From the NCBI GenBank assembly GCA_015489815.1, contig WFZA01000020.1:19115-83114 (forward strand): DNA of 64,000 nt, read 5' to 3'. Below, piece by piece: positions 26,305 to 35,317 of this stretch; position 1 is the first letter of the stretch, and each line of letters starts with the position of its first letter. Source of the DNA: Caldisericales bacterium (GTDB taxonomy: Bacteria; Caldisericota; Caldisericia; Caldisericales; Caldisericaceae). The notes under the pieces were generated by a model. That model did not search any database and was not told the origin of the DNA. It was given only the letters and a program-made list of their open reading frames with translations. The position numbers and the translations under genes were made by a program.

Positions 26305-27303
26305 TTAGAAAATTAGTTGCAAAATTAGCGTGTAAACAAAGGAAATCAAAATAGACATAGGAATGGTAACAAGCCAGGTAAGAACAAGATTCTTAACTAC
26401 AGTCCACTTTACAGAATAAGGCTTTTCTGCATATCCTACACCTACAAGTCCCATATTCAAAGTTTCGGTACTGCTTATCGGCAAGCCAATCTTTGCAAAA
26501 GTAAGAACGGTAAATGATGTAATAAATTGGGTTAAGAAAGTCTGTTTAGGATTGCTTTTCATAATCCTGAATCCAGAAGTAGTAGCAGAATTTCCACCAA
26601 AAAGCATTGTCCCCAAAATAAACAGTAATGCAAGAGAAATCACTATGAAAGGACTCTTCGCGTTCGGGCTAATCGGCGATTTAGTAATAATAGCCGCCAT
26701 ATATACCAAACTCAATGTTTTTTCTGCATCGTTAGAACCATAACCTAAAACAAGCAAAATTGAAGTAAAGATTTGCAAAATTCGGAATATAATGGACACT
26801 TTCGGCGTTGCAAATCTTAAAAACAAATTAATAAGCTTCAAAAAGAGATAGCCTAAAACAAAACTAATACCAATTGCAACAAGCAAACCGCCAAAAACCT
26901 TATAAACTTCAATCGTATTGATATCATGCGCATATCTTGTAGCAAGGCCGCCGCCTACAAGCGTACCAACAAATGTATAAGAGATACTCACGGGATATTT
27001 AATTTTCTGGGCAATAATAACCCAGGTAATCGTAGCAAACAGTACGCCGTAAAGCACGGCAAGAGACATATCCTGCAACGGGAAAATTTTTGTGCCAAGA
27101 GTTTTAACTACTGCAGTTCCAAAAATAAACGGTGCAGCCGAAAGAGATAAAAATAAAATCAAAGTTGCAACAATTGGATGAATAAAGTTAGAAGATATAA
27201 TAGACCCAAGGAGCACGCCACCGTCGTTTGCTCCCATAATCATTTGAAATATCATCGTAAATCCTACAAATACCCAAAAACTAATCGTAGCTCCGTGCAC
27301 CAT
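26305..27303 (-). CDS. pit: Inorganic phosphate transporter, Pit family
   Basis: A 332-residue PiT-family permease with about ten membrane helices. The two PiT signature repeats are present: GANDGGVLLGSII near residue 25 and GYGSNDAEKTLSLVY near 190. It takes up phosphate with a cation. No convincing SD is seen; a promoter -10 ends 8 bases before the ATG, so the message is probably nearly leaderless. It is followed by its PhoU-like partner. Confidence 0.93.
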   Translation of the reverse strand: MVHGATISFWVFVGFTMIFQMIMGANDGGVLLGSIISSNFIHPIVATLILFLSLSAAPFIFGTAVVKTLGTKIFPLQDMSLAVLYGVLFATITWVIIAQKIKYPVSISYTFVGTLVGGGLATRYAHDINTIEVYKVFGGLLVAIGISFVLGYLFLKLINLFLRFATPKVSIIFRILQIFTSILLVLGYGSNDAEKTLSLVYMAAIITKSPISPNAKSPFIVISLALLFILGTMLFGGNSATTSGFRIMKSNPKQTFLTQFITSFTVLTFAKIGLPISSTETLNMGLVGVGYAEKPYSVKWTVVKNLVLTWLVTIPMSILISFVYTLILQLIF

Positions 27304-27311
27304 AGCCTGCT

Positions 27312-27339
27312 ATTTTAGCACTTTTCATTATTTTGTAAA
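27312..27339 (-). promoter_or_regulatory. Promoter before pit (near-leaderless)
   Basis: On the minus strand TTTACA (27339-27334) and TAAAAT (27317-27312), spacer 16 bases. The -10 ends 8 bases before the ATG at 27303. Confidence 0.6.
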
Positions 27340-27362
27340 GACGAAATTTTACAACCTACTAT

Positions 27363-28088
27363 TTATTTAAGAATTTCTTTTAATTTAAGGGCATTTTTCA
27401 CCGCATAGCCGTAGAAGTCATTATCAAAGTATACGAAAAACCGCACACCTTTTTCGTTCCATGTTTTAATAAAACTTGCATAGTGCGCAAGCTGCTCTTC
27501 GGAATACGAAGATGTGTACAAAACCTCGTGTCCGTGAAGTCTTATGTAAGAAAAGCTTGCAGTTACAACCTCTGCATACGGGTAGCGAGGAGTATCTGAA
27601 ATGCAAAATGCAACATTATAGTCGGAGAGTAGCGAAAAAACTTCGTCATTCAACCAGCTTTTGTGCCGGAATTCTACGGTAAAGCGTCGTTCTTTTGGCA
27701 AAAGCGATAAAAACTCCTTAAGTAGTGGTATATCTACTTTTAGCGAAGGAGGTAGTTGAAAAAGCATCGCTCCAAGTTTATCCTCAAAAAGTTCTGCTTT
27801 TTGCATAAACAGTTTAAGCGAATCATCCACATCTTTTAACCTTTTTATGTGAGTTATAAACTTATTCGCTTTAATACTAAAAACAAAGTTTTGCGGTGTT
27901 TCACTTACCCACTTTTTAATGGAGCTGTCTCTGGGTGTATGATAAAAAGTATTGTTCATCTCTACAGTATCGAAATATCGTGCATAAAACAACAGAAAGT
28001 CTCTTTGCTTTAAATTTTCAGGATAAAAAATTCCCCTCCAATGCCCATAGGAAAAGCCAGATGTCCCAATATAATTTTTAACTTCCAT
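27363..28088 (-). CDS. DUF72 family protein (YecE-like)
   Basis: A 241-residue DUF72 protein with a TIM-barrel-like fold. Typical motifs are IGTSGFSYGHWRGIFYPENL at the N-terminus, FARYFDTVEMNNTFYHTP near 32, FTVEFRHKSW near 137 and YIRLHGH near 184. The biochemical role is unknown. There is no SD; the -10 TAAAAT ends exactly 6 bases before the ATG. It is divergent from the DUF4032 gene, and the two promoters lie back to back in the 69-base gap. Confidence 0.93.
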   Translation of the reverse strand: MEVKNYIGTSGFSYGHWRGIFYPENLKQRDFLLFYARYFDTVEMNNTFYHTPRDSSIKKWVSETPQNFVFSIKANKFITHIKRLKDVDDSLKLFMQKAELFEDKLGAMLFQLPPSLKVDIPLLKEFLSLLPKERRFTVEFRHKSWLNDEVFSLLSDYNVAFCISDTPRYPYAEVVTASFSYIRLHGHEVLYTSSYSEEQLAHYASFIKTWNEKGVRFFVYFDNDFYGYAVKNALKLKEILK

Positions 28089-28094
28089 ATTAAA

Positions 28095-28122
28095 ATTTTA
28101 ATCCTATTTTTAAAATTAGCAA
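28095..28122 (-). promoter_or_regulatory. Promoter before DUF72 (leaderless)
   Basis: On the minus strand TTGCTA (28122-28117) and TAAAAT (28100-28095), spacer 16 bases. Six bases separate the -10 from the ATG at 28088, so the message should start at or within two bases of the start codon. Confidence 0.65.
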
Positions 28123-28123
28123 A

Positions 28124-28151
28124 TTTTCAAACCGTACAAAATCTATATAAT
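28124..28151 (+). promoter_or_regulatory. Promoter before DUF4032 gene (leaderless)
   Basis: TTTTCA (28124-28129) and TATAAT (28146-28151), spacer 16 bases. The -10 ends six bases before the ATG at 28158. The -35 starts 2 bases from that of the divergent DUF72 promoter. Confidence 0.6.
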
Positions 28152-28157
28152 GGAAGT

Positions 28158-29384
28158 ATGTTAGAGATTAAAATTTATTCGGAAAAAGGATGGGAAGAAA
28201 TAGAAGAACTCCCGTGGAATAGAGAAGTAGAAGAGTGGACGGGCTATCACTTCATAGAAAGAAGAAAAGGAGAGAGCAGGCACATTCTTTACTTCCTTCG
28301 CACAGAAAAAGGCGACATAGTAATTAAAAAAACATCTGCAGAAACTGCAGAAAAGGAATTTTACACATACAAAAAACTTATAGCAATGGGCATACCAACA
28401 ATTGCCCCTATAGGATTTGTCCGAAAGGTTAAAAATGAAGAAAGTGAAGGATATCTCCTCACACTATACGAGAAAGACACACTTCCGCAATCGCACCTCA
28501 TAAAAATATTAAAAAACAAATACTACAGAGACCTCGTGTGGAACGCAGTTATTGCGCTACTCGTCGTGATGCACCTGAAAGGCATCTTCTGGGGTGACCC
28601 TTCGCTGGACAATATACTGATAAAACTCTACAAGAATAAAGTAGAAGCCCTGTTAATAGACTGCGAAACCGTACAGTTTTACGATTTCCTGTCTGAAGCA
28701 AAAGAAAAAGAAGACCTCGAAAGACTATTTGAATCCTTATTTGCTTATTCTGTAACTGAAGATGAGGCAAGTGAAAAGATATTTGAGGAACGAAAAAAAT
28801 ATATACTTGAACGCTACGAAAGACTGAAAAAATTACTTAGCGGAGAATTAGACATAGAAGACGAAAAGTATTACAAACTCATCAAAAGGATCGACGACCT
28901 GTTTCTCCTTGGATACACAATAAAACCAACGCGCATAGCACCAAAACTAAAAATCATTGCACACCCCATAACGCCAAGGAAGGGGTGGTTTGTGCAAATG
29001 CTCGAAGACATGCTTAATGTATCGTTTACACCAGAGCAAGCTAAAAAAATCTTCAGAGAAATCCTTCAATACCGCTATAAACTGTCAAAAGCAAAAGGTG
29101 AAGAGGTAAAACTCAGCGATGCAGCAAGGGACTGGTACAACAAACAATTTTTGCCCGCAAAGCAAATATTCAAAAAATACTTTCCAAATGAGAATCCAGT
29201 AAAAATTTACCTTGAAATTCTGGACCACAAGTGGTTCTTGAGCGAAAAGGCAGGAAAAGATGTTGGGATTGAAGCAGCAGCAAAAAGCTATTCAGAACTT
29301 TACGGAAAAGAAGAAAATAAACCAATCTGGCAAAAAGTAATGGATACCTTTAAACGATTACTTGAAAGTAACAAGCAGAGATGA
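28158..29384 (+). CDS. Kinase-fold protein with DUF4032-like C-terminus
   Basis: A 408-residue protein. Residues 1-180 look like a lipopolysaccharide-kinase-type (Kdo/WaaP-like) kinase fold: lysine pair K57/K58 in GDIVIKK, glutamate near 66 (AEKEF), a catalytic-loop-like GDPSLDN at 146-152 with D147 and N152, and a DFG-like Asp168 in LIDCE. The C-terminal helical half resembles DUF4032, known mainly from actinobacteria. I recognise the arrangement but not the substrate. The start is ATG at 28158 without SD; a TATAAT box ends six bases before it. It overlaps tilS by four bases. Confidence 0.75.
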   Translation: MLEIKIYSEKGWEEIEELPWNREVEEWTGYHFIERRKGESRHILYFLRTEKGDIVIKKTSAETAEKEFYTYKKLIAMGIPTIAPIGFVRKVKNEESEGYLLTLYEKDTLPQSHLIKILKNKYYRDLVWNAVIALLVVMHLKGIFWGDPSLDNILIKLYKNKVEALLIDCETVQFYDFLSEAKEKEDLERLFESLFAYSVTEDEASEKIFEERKKYILERYERLKKLLSGELDIEDEKYYKLIKRIDDLFLLGYTIKPTRIAPKLKIIAHPITPRKGWFVQMLEDMLNVSFTPEQAKKIFREILQYRYKLSKAKGEEVKLSDAARDWYNKQFLPAKQIFKKYFPNENPVKIYLEILDHKWFLSEKAGKDVGIEAAAKSYSELYGKEENKPIWQKVMDTFKRLLESNKQR

Positions 29385-30757
29385 CTAAAGGAAAAAATGT
29401 AATAAAAATTATAGAGAATACGATTGAAAAATACAATTTGATCGAAAGTGGAGATAAGGTTCTGCTTGGCGTATCCGGCGGATCTGACTCGATGTTTATG
29501 CTTTACACCCTAAATAAATTAAAAGGTAAATTCCACTTTGAAGTAGCAGTCGCAACATTCAACCACAAGTTACGCAGAGAGGCTAAGGAGGAAGCAGGCT
29601 TCGTAAAGTCGTTTACCGAGAAGTTAAGCCTAAATTTTTTTTACGGAGAATCTGATGTTAAAAAAGTAGCAGAAGAAGAAAAACTTACCATAGAAGAAGC
29701 AGCAAGAAAAGAAAGGCTCAATTTCTTATTCAAAATTAAAGAAGAATACAAGTTTGATAAAATTGCACTTGCACACAACAAAGACGACCTCATCGAAACA
29801 GTCCTTTATCACATTATAAAAGGAAGTGGAATGGGAGGGCTCGTAGGCATAAGTCCAAAAAGCTTTAACGGGATCATACATCCAATACTCTTTACTGAAA
29901 AACACGAAATAGAAGAATTCCTTTTAACGCATAAAATCCCATACAAAACAGACTGGACAAATTTTTCTGTGGATTATACACGAAACAGGATAAGACACCA
30001 GATTATTCCGCTTATAACGGCTATCAACGAATCTTTTAAGGACAACATTGCTTCAATGAGTGATATAATTCGTGAGGAAAATAACTTCCTTAGCGAAGTA
30101 GTAGAAAAAGATAAAGAAATCGTTTCGTTTAAAGAAAACGGAAAAGTTTATTACTCGATGAAGATTTTTCTCTCGCTGCCCAAATTCGAGCAGCGCCGCA
30201 TTATCAAGAAACTGTTTGGAGAAAAAAATGTCTCGTTTGAGCGCATAGAGAGAATTCTTAAATTCCTACACGGCAAAGAAAGTAAAGAAAACTTCTATGG
30301 AAACTTGTTTATATTCAAAAAAGACGATGTATTCTTTATAGACGAGGAAAAGAAAATTCCTTTTACGACAAATAAAGAATACGAACTCGACATACCAGAT
30401 ACAAAACTTATTAAGGAAGCAAATGCAACAATCCGGCTATACACAACAAGTAATAAGAATATCGGGGAACTAAGTAAAAATCGAGCTGTATTTGACCTTG
30501 AAAAACTAAAACTCCCACTGAAAGTAAGGTTCAGAAAAGTAGGAGACAGAATAAAGATAGAAAACGGCACGAAAAAATTACAGGATTTATTCACAGATGC
30601 CAAAATACCAGCAGAAAAGCGCGCAAAAGTACCCATTCTCGTGGATGCAAACGATAAGATACTCTGGGTAATTGGCATAAGGAGAAGTGCACTCTACAAA
30701 GTAAACAAGAAAACAAAGATAATACTTATCGTCGAAGTAAAAAGTGAAGGAGGTTAA
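29381..30757 (+). CDS. tilS: tRNA(Ile)-lysidine synthase TilS
   Basis: TilS, 458 residues, which turns C34 of tRNA-Ile(CAU) into lysidine so that it reads AUA; essential in bacteria. The N-type ATP pyrophosphatase loop SGGSDS is at 32-37. Further TilS motifs are FNHKLRREAKEE near 65, IALAHNKDD near 128, and the C-terminal RFRKVGDRIKI...LQDLFTDAKIPAEKR and LWVIGIRRS typical of the full-length form. The ATG overlaps the upstream stop (ATGA). tilS-hpt-ftsH is a widespread bacterial order. Confidence 0.97.
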   Translation: MTKGKNVIKIIENTIEKYNLIESGDKVLLGVSGGSDSMFMLYTLNKLKGKFHFEVAVATFNHKLRREAKEEAGFVKSFTEKLSLNFFYGESDVKKVAEEEKLTIEEAARKERLNFLFKIKEEYKFDKIALAHNKDDLIETVLYHIIKGSGMGGLVGISPKSFNGIIHPILFTEKHEIEEFLLTHKIPYKTDWTNFSVDYTRNRIRHQIIPLITAINESFKDNIASMSDIIREENNFLSEVVEKDKEIVSFKENGKVYYSMKIFLSLPKFEQRRIIKKLFGEKNVSFERIERILKFLHGKESKENFYGNLFIFKKDDVFFIDEEKKIPFTTNKEYELDIPDTKLIKEANATIRLYTTSNKNIGELSKNRAVFDLEKLKLPLKVRFRKVGDRIKIENGTKKLQDLFTDAKIPAEKRAKVPILVDANDKILWVIGIRRSALYKVNKKTKIILIVEVKSEGG

Positions 30758-30795
30758 CAATATTCATTTTCTTTTTTTGATTAAAAAATTTATGC

Positions 30796-30801
30796 TATAA
30801 T
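30796..30801 (+). promoter_or_regulatory. -10 box before hpt (leaderless)
   Basis: TATAAT ends 7 bases before the ATG at 30809. An AT-rich T-run stands where the -35 should be, with no clear hexamer. The GGAGG that ends tilS lies too far upstream to serve hpt. Confidence 0.55.
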
Positions 30802-30808
30802 AATTCCT

Positions 30809-31351
30809 ATGAAAAACGATATAAAAGAAGTACTTTTCAGCGAACAGGACATAAATAAAAGAATTAAAGAACTTGGAATGCAAATCAGCAAAGACTACGA
30901 AGGAAAATTCCCCTTACTCGTGTGTATCTTGCGTGGAGCATTTATGTTCCTTGCAGACCTCGTGCGAAAAATTGACATCCCAATGTCGGTAGACTTTATG
31001 GCAATCTCAAGTTACGGTGGCAAAACAGATTCAACAGGACAGGTAAAAATATTGAAAGATCTTGATACATCCATTAAAAACAGGCATGTACTTATCGTAG
31101 AAGACATTGTGGATACAGGGCTTACGATGGATGCAGTAACAAGACTGCTCAGCACAAGGAAACCGGCAAGCTTAAGAATAGCGAGTTTACTCGACAAAGA
31201 GGAAAGACGCCTTTTACCCATTAAAGTAGATTATTACGGATTTAAAGTGCCAAACGAGTTCGTCGTGGGTTACGGCCTGGACTATGAAGAAAGGTATAGA
31301 AATTTGCCATTCATTGGAATACTGAAAGAAAAAATTTACAGAAAGGAGTAA
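30809..31351 (+). CDS. hpt: Hypoxanthine phosphoribosyltransferase
   Basis: Purine salvage enzyme making IMP or GMP from hypoxanthine or guanine and PRPP, 180 residues. The PRPP loop VLIVEDIVDTGLTM (about residues 95-108) and the flexible-loop region DFMAISSYGG near 64 are clear; the C-terminal FVVGYGLDYEERYRNLPFIG fits the bacterial enzyme. It starts with ATG at 30809 without SD directly after a -10 box. It is followed by ftsH after 11 bases. Confidence 0.97.
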   Translation: MKNDIKEVLFSEQDINKRIKELGMQISKDYEGKFPLLVCILRGAFMFLADLVRKIDIPMSVDFMAISSYGGKTDSTGQVKILKDLDTSIKNRHVLIVEDIVDTGLTMDAVTRLLSTRKPASLRIASLLDKEERRLLPIKVDYYGFKVPNEFVVGYGLDYEERYRNLPFIGILKEKIYRKE

Positions 31352-31362
31352 TCAAATAATTT

Positions 31363-33324
31363 ATGGGAAATAATAAAAAAGGGCCTGATAAGCAATTAAT
31401 TATAAGAGAGGTTATTGCCTGGATTATTTTAATAGGAATGATATTTGCCGTCGCAAAAATGTTTAACTTCGGTAGTGGCACACCAATAAAGAGAATATCG
31501 TATTCTCAGTTTATTTCGTATGCCGAAAACGGTGAAATGAAAAGTATCGTGGTAAAAACAAACGACAGTGTGCCTGCACTCGTTATAGGAACACTGAAGA
31601 ACGGTAATAAAGTAGAATCTTATACGACCTCAGACATCAACTATCTTGAAAACATTGCTCTTAAAAAAGGCATAGACTACGATGTAAACCCCTCAAGCAC
31701 AATGTTCTGGACAATTTTCTGGAATATCGTTCCCTGGATACTTATCATAGGTGTATGGTGGTTTATCATGCAAAGAATGATGGCAGGTGCAGGCGGAGGT
31801 GGAAGCCAGGCATTTAACTTCGGGCGAAGTAAAGCAAAATTATTTTTAGATAACAAACCGAAAGTTACATTTAAAGATGTCGCAGGCGCAGAAGAAGTAA
31901 AAGAGGAACTACAGGAAATAATCAGTTTCCTTAAAAATCCTCGAAAGTTCGCACGCTACGGGGCAAAGATACCAAAGGGTGTTTTGCTCGTAGGGCCCCC
32001 TGGATGCGGAAAAACACTTATAGCACGGGCAGTTGCAGGTGAAGCAAATGTACCGTTTTTTTCTGTTTCTGGTTCTGAATTCGTCGAAATGTTTGTAGGA
32101 GTTGGCGCGTCAAGAGTGCGTGACCTATTTAACCAGGCACGCACATACGCACCGTGTATTGTATTTATTGACGAAATTGACGCAGTAGGGAGATACAGAG
32201 GCGCAGGCATTGGCGGAGGGCACGACGAAAGAGAACAAACTCTCAACCAGTTACTCGTGGAAATGGACGGCTTCGACCCACACACGGGCATCATCGTAAT
32301 TGCTGCAACAAACAGACCCGATATACTTGACCCCGCCTTGCTCAGACCAGGCCGCTTTGACAGAAGGGTAGTGGTAGGTTTGCCAGATACGAAAGAACGC
32401 GAAGAAATCTTAAAAATTCACGCAAGGAATAAGCCACTTGCAGACGATGTAGACTTAAAGTCGATTGCACAGCAAACAGCTGGGTTCAGCGGAGCAGACC
32501 TTGAAAATCTGCTTAACGAAGCAGCACTTCTTGCCGCACGAAAAGATAAAGAAAAAATTACCCAGCAGGAAATCGAAGAAGCAATAGACAAAGTCATTGC
32601 AGGACCAGAAAAAAAATCTCTCGTCCTATCACCCGAAGAAAAGTGGGCAGTTGCATTGCACGAAACAGGGCATGCGGTAATCACGACGGCACTGCCAACA
32701 GGTGACCTCGTGCATAGAATATCAATTGTTTCAAGAGGTATGGCACTTGGATACAACTTGCAGCTTCCTGCACGGGATAAATACCTTCAGAAGAAGAGCG
32801 AATTGATGAATAAAATATCTGCCCTGCTTGGAGGGCGTGCAGCAGAAGAAGTATTCCTGCACGAAGTGTCAACAGGTGCAGCAAACGACCTTCAACGCGC
32901 ATCAGACATCGCAAGAAAGATGGTGCGCGCATACGGAATGAGCGAAAAACTTGGGCCTATTGCCTTTGGCAAAGAAAACGAACTCGTTTTCCTCGGCAAA
33001 GAATTAGGAGAAGAAAGAAACTACAGTGAGAAGACAGCCGACCTTATAGATGCAGAAGTAAAACGGATCGTAGAAACCTGCTATAAACACGCAAAGGATG
33101 TACTCACAGAACAAAAAGATACCGTTCTTGAGATTGCGCATACGCTCCTTGAAAAAGAAACTCTTCAGGGTGAAGAATTGAAGAACCTTCTTGCAAAAGT
33201 TAAAAAAGAAACTGGGGAAGAAGAACAAACTCCACAAACGCAACAGGAGAAGGCAAACGAAGAAACAGGTTCAAATAAAGAAACAGAAAATAATTCAAAA
33301 AACATTCCTCCTGCTGTTCAATAA
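31363..33324 (+). CDS. ftsH: ATP-dependent zinc metalloprotease FtsH
   Basis: Membrane-bound AAA+ protease, 653 residues. Two membrane helices flank a short outer domain (about residues 14-34 and 108-130). Walker A GPPGCGKT lies near 208, Walker B IVFIDEID near 265, the SRH region [22 protein letters not shown] near 315, and the zinc site HETGH near 430 with the third ligand further on. The C-terminal 45 residues are a Lys/Glu/Asn/Gln-rich tail. AAAGGAG stands 13 bases before the ATG. The tail coding region overlaps the reading frame of the next gene by up to 134 bases. Confidence 0.98.
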   Translation: MGNNKKGPDKQLIIREVIAWIILIGMIFAVAKMFNFGSGTPIKRISYSQFISYAENGEMKSIVVKTNDSVPALVIGTLKNGNKVESYTTSDINYLENIALKKGIDYDVNPSSTMFWTIFWNIVPWILIIGVWWFIMQRMMAGAGGGGSQAFNFGRSKAKLFLDNKPKVTFKDVAGAEEVKEELQEIISFLKNPRKFARYGAKIPKGVLLVGPPGCGKTLIARAVAGEANVPFFSVSGSEFVEMFVGVGASRVRDLFNQARTYAPCIVFIDEIDAVGRYRGAGIGGGHDEREQTLNQLLVEMDGFDPHTGIIVIAATNRPDILDPALLRPGRFDRRVVVGLPDTKEREEILKIHARNKPLADDVDLKSIAQQTAGFSGADLENLLNEAALLAARKDKEKITQQEIEEAIDKVIAGPEKKSLVLSPEEKWAVALHETGHAVITTALPTGDLVHRISIVSRGMALGYNLQLPARDKYLQKKSELMNKISALLGGRAAEEVFLHEVSTGAANDLQRASDIARKMVRAYGMSEKLGPIAFGKENELVFLGKELGEERNYSEKTADLIDAEVKRIVETCYKHAKDVLTEQKDTVLEIAHTLLEKETLQGEELKNLLAKVKKETGEEEQTPQTQQEKANEETGSNKETENNSKNIPPAVQ

Positions 33325-33985
33325 GTTCGGCCCGCAGCACTGGTGGCCAGGCGACACGCCGTTTGAAGTAATGGTGGGGGCAATCCTTACCCAGCAAACG
33401 GCGTGGAAGAATGTGGAGAAGGCAATCAATAATCTGAAAAATGAGGAGTTGCTTTCCCCAGAAAAAATCCTTAATAAAGATACAGAAGCACTTGCGCAGA
33501 TTATAAAGCCTGCGGGTTTCTACAATATAAAAGCAGAAAGGCTAAAAACTTTCGTTGAATACTTTATCAAAAAATATGGCGGAGATATTTCAAAAATGAA
33601 AGAGAAGTCTTTAAGTGTATTAAGAAAAGAACTTCTCTCTATAAAAGGAATTGGCAGGGAAACAGCAGACTCAATTTTGCTTTACGCTCTGGATAAAAAA
33701 ATATTTGTGGTAGACGCTTACACAAAACGCATATACAACAGGTTAGGTGTATGTGAAAGCACAGATTACGAAACGGTCAGAAAAACGTTTGAAAGTACGC
33801 TTTGCGAAAACAAGTTTACGGAATACATAAATAAAAATATAAAACCAAAAGAGGATGTGTGCGTATACATTTTTAAGGAAATGCATGCACTAATCGTTGC
33901 AGAAGGAAAACTATTTTGCAAAACAAAACCGTTATGCAGTAGTTGCCCGCTGAATGAAATTTGCAAAAGAAAGGGAGTGAATTAA
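33191..33985 (+). CDS. MagIII-like HhH-GPD DNA glycosylase (endonuclease III-related); start uncertain
   Basis: A HhH-GPD protein of the COG2231 type. Core motifs are FGPQHWWPGDTPFEVMVGAILTQQT-like N-terminal helix, the hairpin SIKGIGRETADSILL, the catalytic aspartate in FVVDAYTKRIYNRLG, and a [4Fe-4S] cluster motif Cx5Cx2Cx5C at the end. The lysine of bifunctional endonuclease III is replaced by glutamate (GIGRET), pointing to a monofunctional 3-methyladenine-type glycosylase. The frame opens inside ftsH: the only ordinary start is TTG at 33191, which adds about 35 very basic residues; the family core begins near 33290. An AGGAG at 33245 precedes an in-frame ACG at 33257. The true start is unsettled. 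Confidence 0.82.
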   Translation: MQKLKKKLGKKNKLHKRNRRRQTKKQVQIKKQKIIQKTFLLLFNKFGPQHWWPGDTPFEVMVGAILTQQTAWKNVEKAINNLKNEELLSPEKILNKDTEALAQIIKPAGFYNIKAERLKTFVEYFIKKYGGDISKMKEKSLSVLRKELLSIKGIGRETADSILLYALDKKIFVVDAYTKRIYNRLGVCESTDYETVRKTFESTLCENKFTEYINKNIKPKEDVCVYIFKEMHALIVAEGKLFCKTKPLCSSCPLNEICKRKGVN

Positions 33986-35097
33986 TGAGTTCAGTAGGAA
34001 TAATAGAATGCAAAAGTTACGACGAAGCAGATGTAAAAGAAGCGTTTAGAGTTATCAGTACACCTTTTGCAGAAGAGAAAGCACAAAACCTGAAAGACAA
34101 AAGTGTTGTAATATATTTCGACTTTCCGCTGCCTCACTTAACGGTTTTAAAAGAAGTGATAGAATTCCTCAAAAAAAGCGGCGTCAAAGAAATTACGGCA
34201 GGCACTTCCATATTTGCACACAACCTGCCAGAAGAATACAAAAACATATTTGAAAAATACGGTATACGCTTTGTAGACTTTAGAAAAGATAGGTATGTAA
34301 AGCTCACAGTGCCGCTTCACACTGAGAAAATGCCAGACCACTTCAGGGGATTTGGGCTTCTCTCTCCAGTGCAATACAGTAAAGAAAAGCAAATAGAGAA
34401 AATGGGGATAAAAGGCAAACGAACACTAAAAAATGCGTTTATTCCTATAACAATCGTGGATTCAGATTACATTGTCCCAATAGTTAAATTAAAAGTTTCC
34501 CCTGTTTCTACGCTTGGAGGAGTTGTAAACGCAACACTTTCTCTTGTTCCGACGATGACGAGAAACGAAATCCTCGTAAGAAAACTAAAATTTGGGGAAT
34601 TTGAAAATGCACTGGTAGAAACATACGCATTGATAAAAGACCGCATAGCATTCGGAGTGGTGGATGCTGTGCAGGGTGACTTAACGGCCGATGAAGAGCT
34701 CGATAAAATAGGCGCAATTCTATTTTCCGAAGACGGGCTCGCTCTCGATTCACTTTCGGCAGTTCTTATAGGATACCGCTCAAGAGATGTAAAAACAAAC
34801 AAAGCAGGTGACGATATGGGGTTCGGCGCAGGACTGTTTGCGCATGTCTCTCTTTATGGAGATGAGTTCCTTCGCTTTAGAAAAGAGCTAAAAAATCTGC
34901 TAAAGTACGGGAGCAAAAAAAGGAGGCGAATACCTACGATCACAGATCCGAACGACAAGCGTATTGAGAAAATCGAATTCGCCTGCCCCATTGGAGCAAT
35001 TAAAAGGACAGAGCAGGGCTACACAATAGATAAAAAAATGTGCTTTGGTTGTATGCTCTGCGTAGAGCTCCTGCCAGAAGTCTTTACGATCGATTAA
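33985..35097 (+). CDS. DUF362 protein with C-terminal iron-sulfur motif
   Basis: A 370-residue DUF362-like protein. The DUF362 part covers most of the length (for example DSDYIVPIVKLKVSPVSTLGGVVNATLSLVP near 150-180). The C-terminus carries a short ferredoxin-like motif MCFGCMLC with a further cysteine in EFACPIGAI, enough for one [4Fe-4S] cluster. The substrate is unknown. The start ATG at 33985 shares one base with the upstream stop (TAATG) and follows GGGAGTGA, so it is translationally coupled with the glycosylase gene. It ends 7 bases from the convergent anti-sigma-like gene. Confidence 0.75.
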   Translation: MSSVGIIECKSYDEADVKEAFRVISTPFAEEKAQNLKDKSVVIYFDFPLPHLTVLKEVIEFLKKSGVKEITAGTSIFAHNLPEEYKNIFEKYGIRFVDFRKDRYVKLTVPLHTEKMPDHFRGFGLLSPVQYSKEKQIEKMGIKGKRTLKNAFIPITIVDSDYIVPIVKLKVSPVSTLGGVVNATLSLVPTMTRNEILVRKLKFGEFENALVETYALIKDRIAFGVVDAVQGDLTADEELDKIGAILFSEDGLALDSLSAVLIGYRSRDVKTNKAGDDMGFGAGLFAHVSLYGDEFLRFRKELKNLLKYGSKKRRRIPTITDPNDKRIEKIEFACPIGAIKRTEQGYTIDKKMCFGCMLCVELLPEVFTID

Positions 35098-35104
35098 ACA
35101 CTTT

Positions 35105-35317
35105 TTACGGCAGCGTAATTCCCGTAATAATACTGTCAAACATAGGGGAAAATTGCACAAAAGTGAGTGCAAGGAACAGTACAAAAGCAGACGCAGAAAC
35201 TGCCGCTATAATAAATATTTTATTGTTTTCCCTGGACAGAATTCTCCGCTTTAAGCCTCTCGGCACTTTAATTTTGTCGTATTCTTCTTTAAAAAATTGC
35301 TCAATTTTATCCTCCAT
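35105..35317 (-). CDS. Small membrane protein, putative anti-sigma factor
   Basis: A 70-residue protein with a charged N-terminal cytoplasmic part (EDKIEQFFKEEYDKIKVPRGLKRRIL), one membrane helix (about residues 34-55) and a short outer tail. It overlaps the ECF sigma gene by 11 bases and is the last gene of that operon. The position and topology fit a minimal anti-sigma factor, but the cytoplasmic part is too short for a normal zinc anti-sigma domain, so the role is an inference from context. Confidence 0.6.
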   Translation of the reverse strand: MEDKIEQFFKEEYDKIKVPRGLKRRILSRENNKIFIIAAVSASAFVLFLALTFVQFSPMFDSIITGITLP

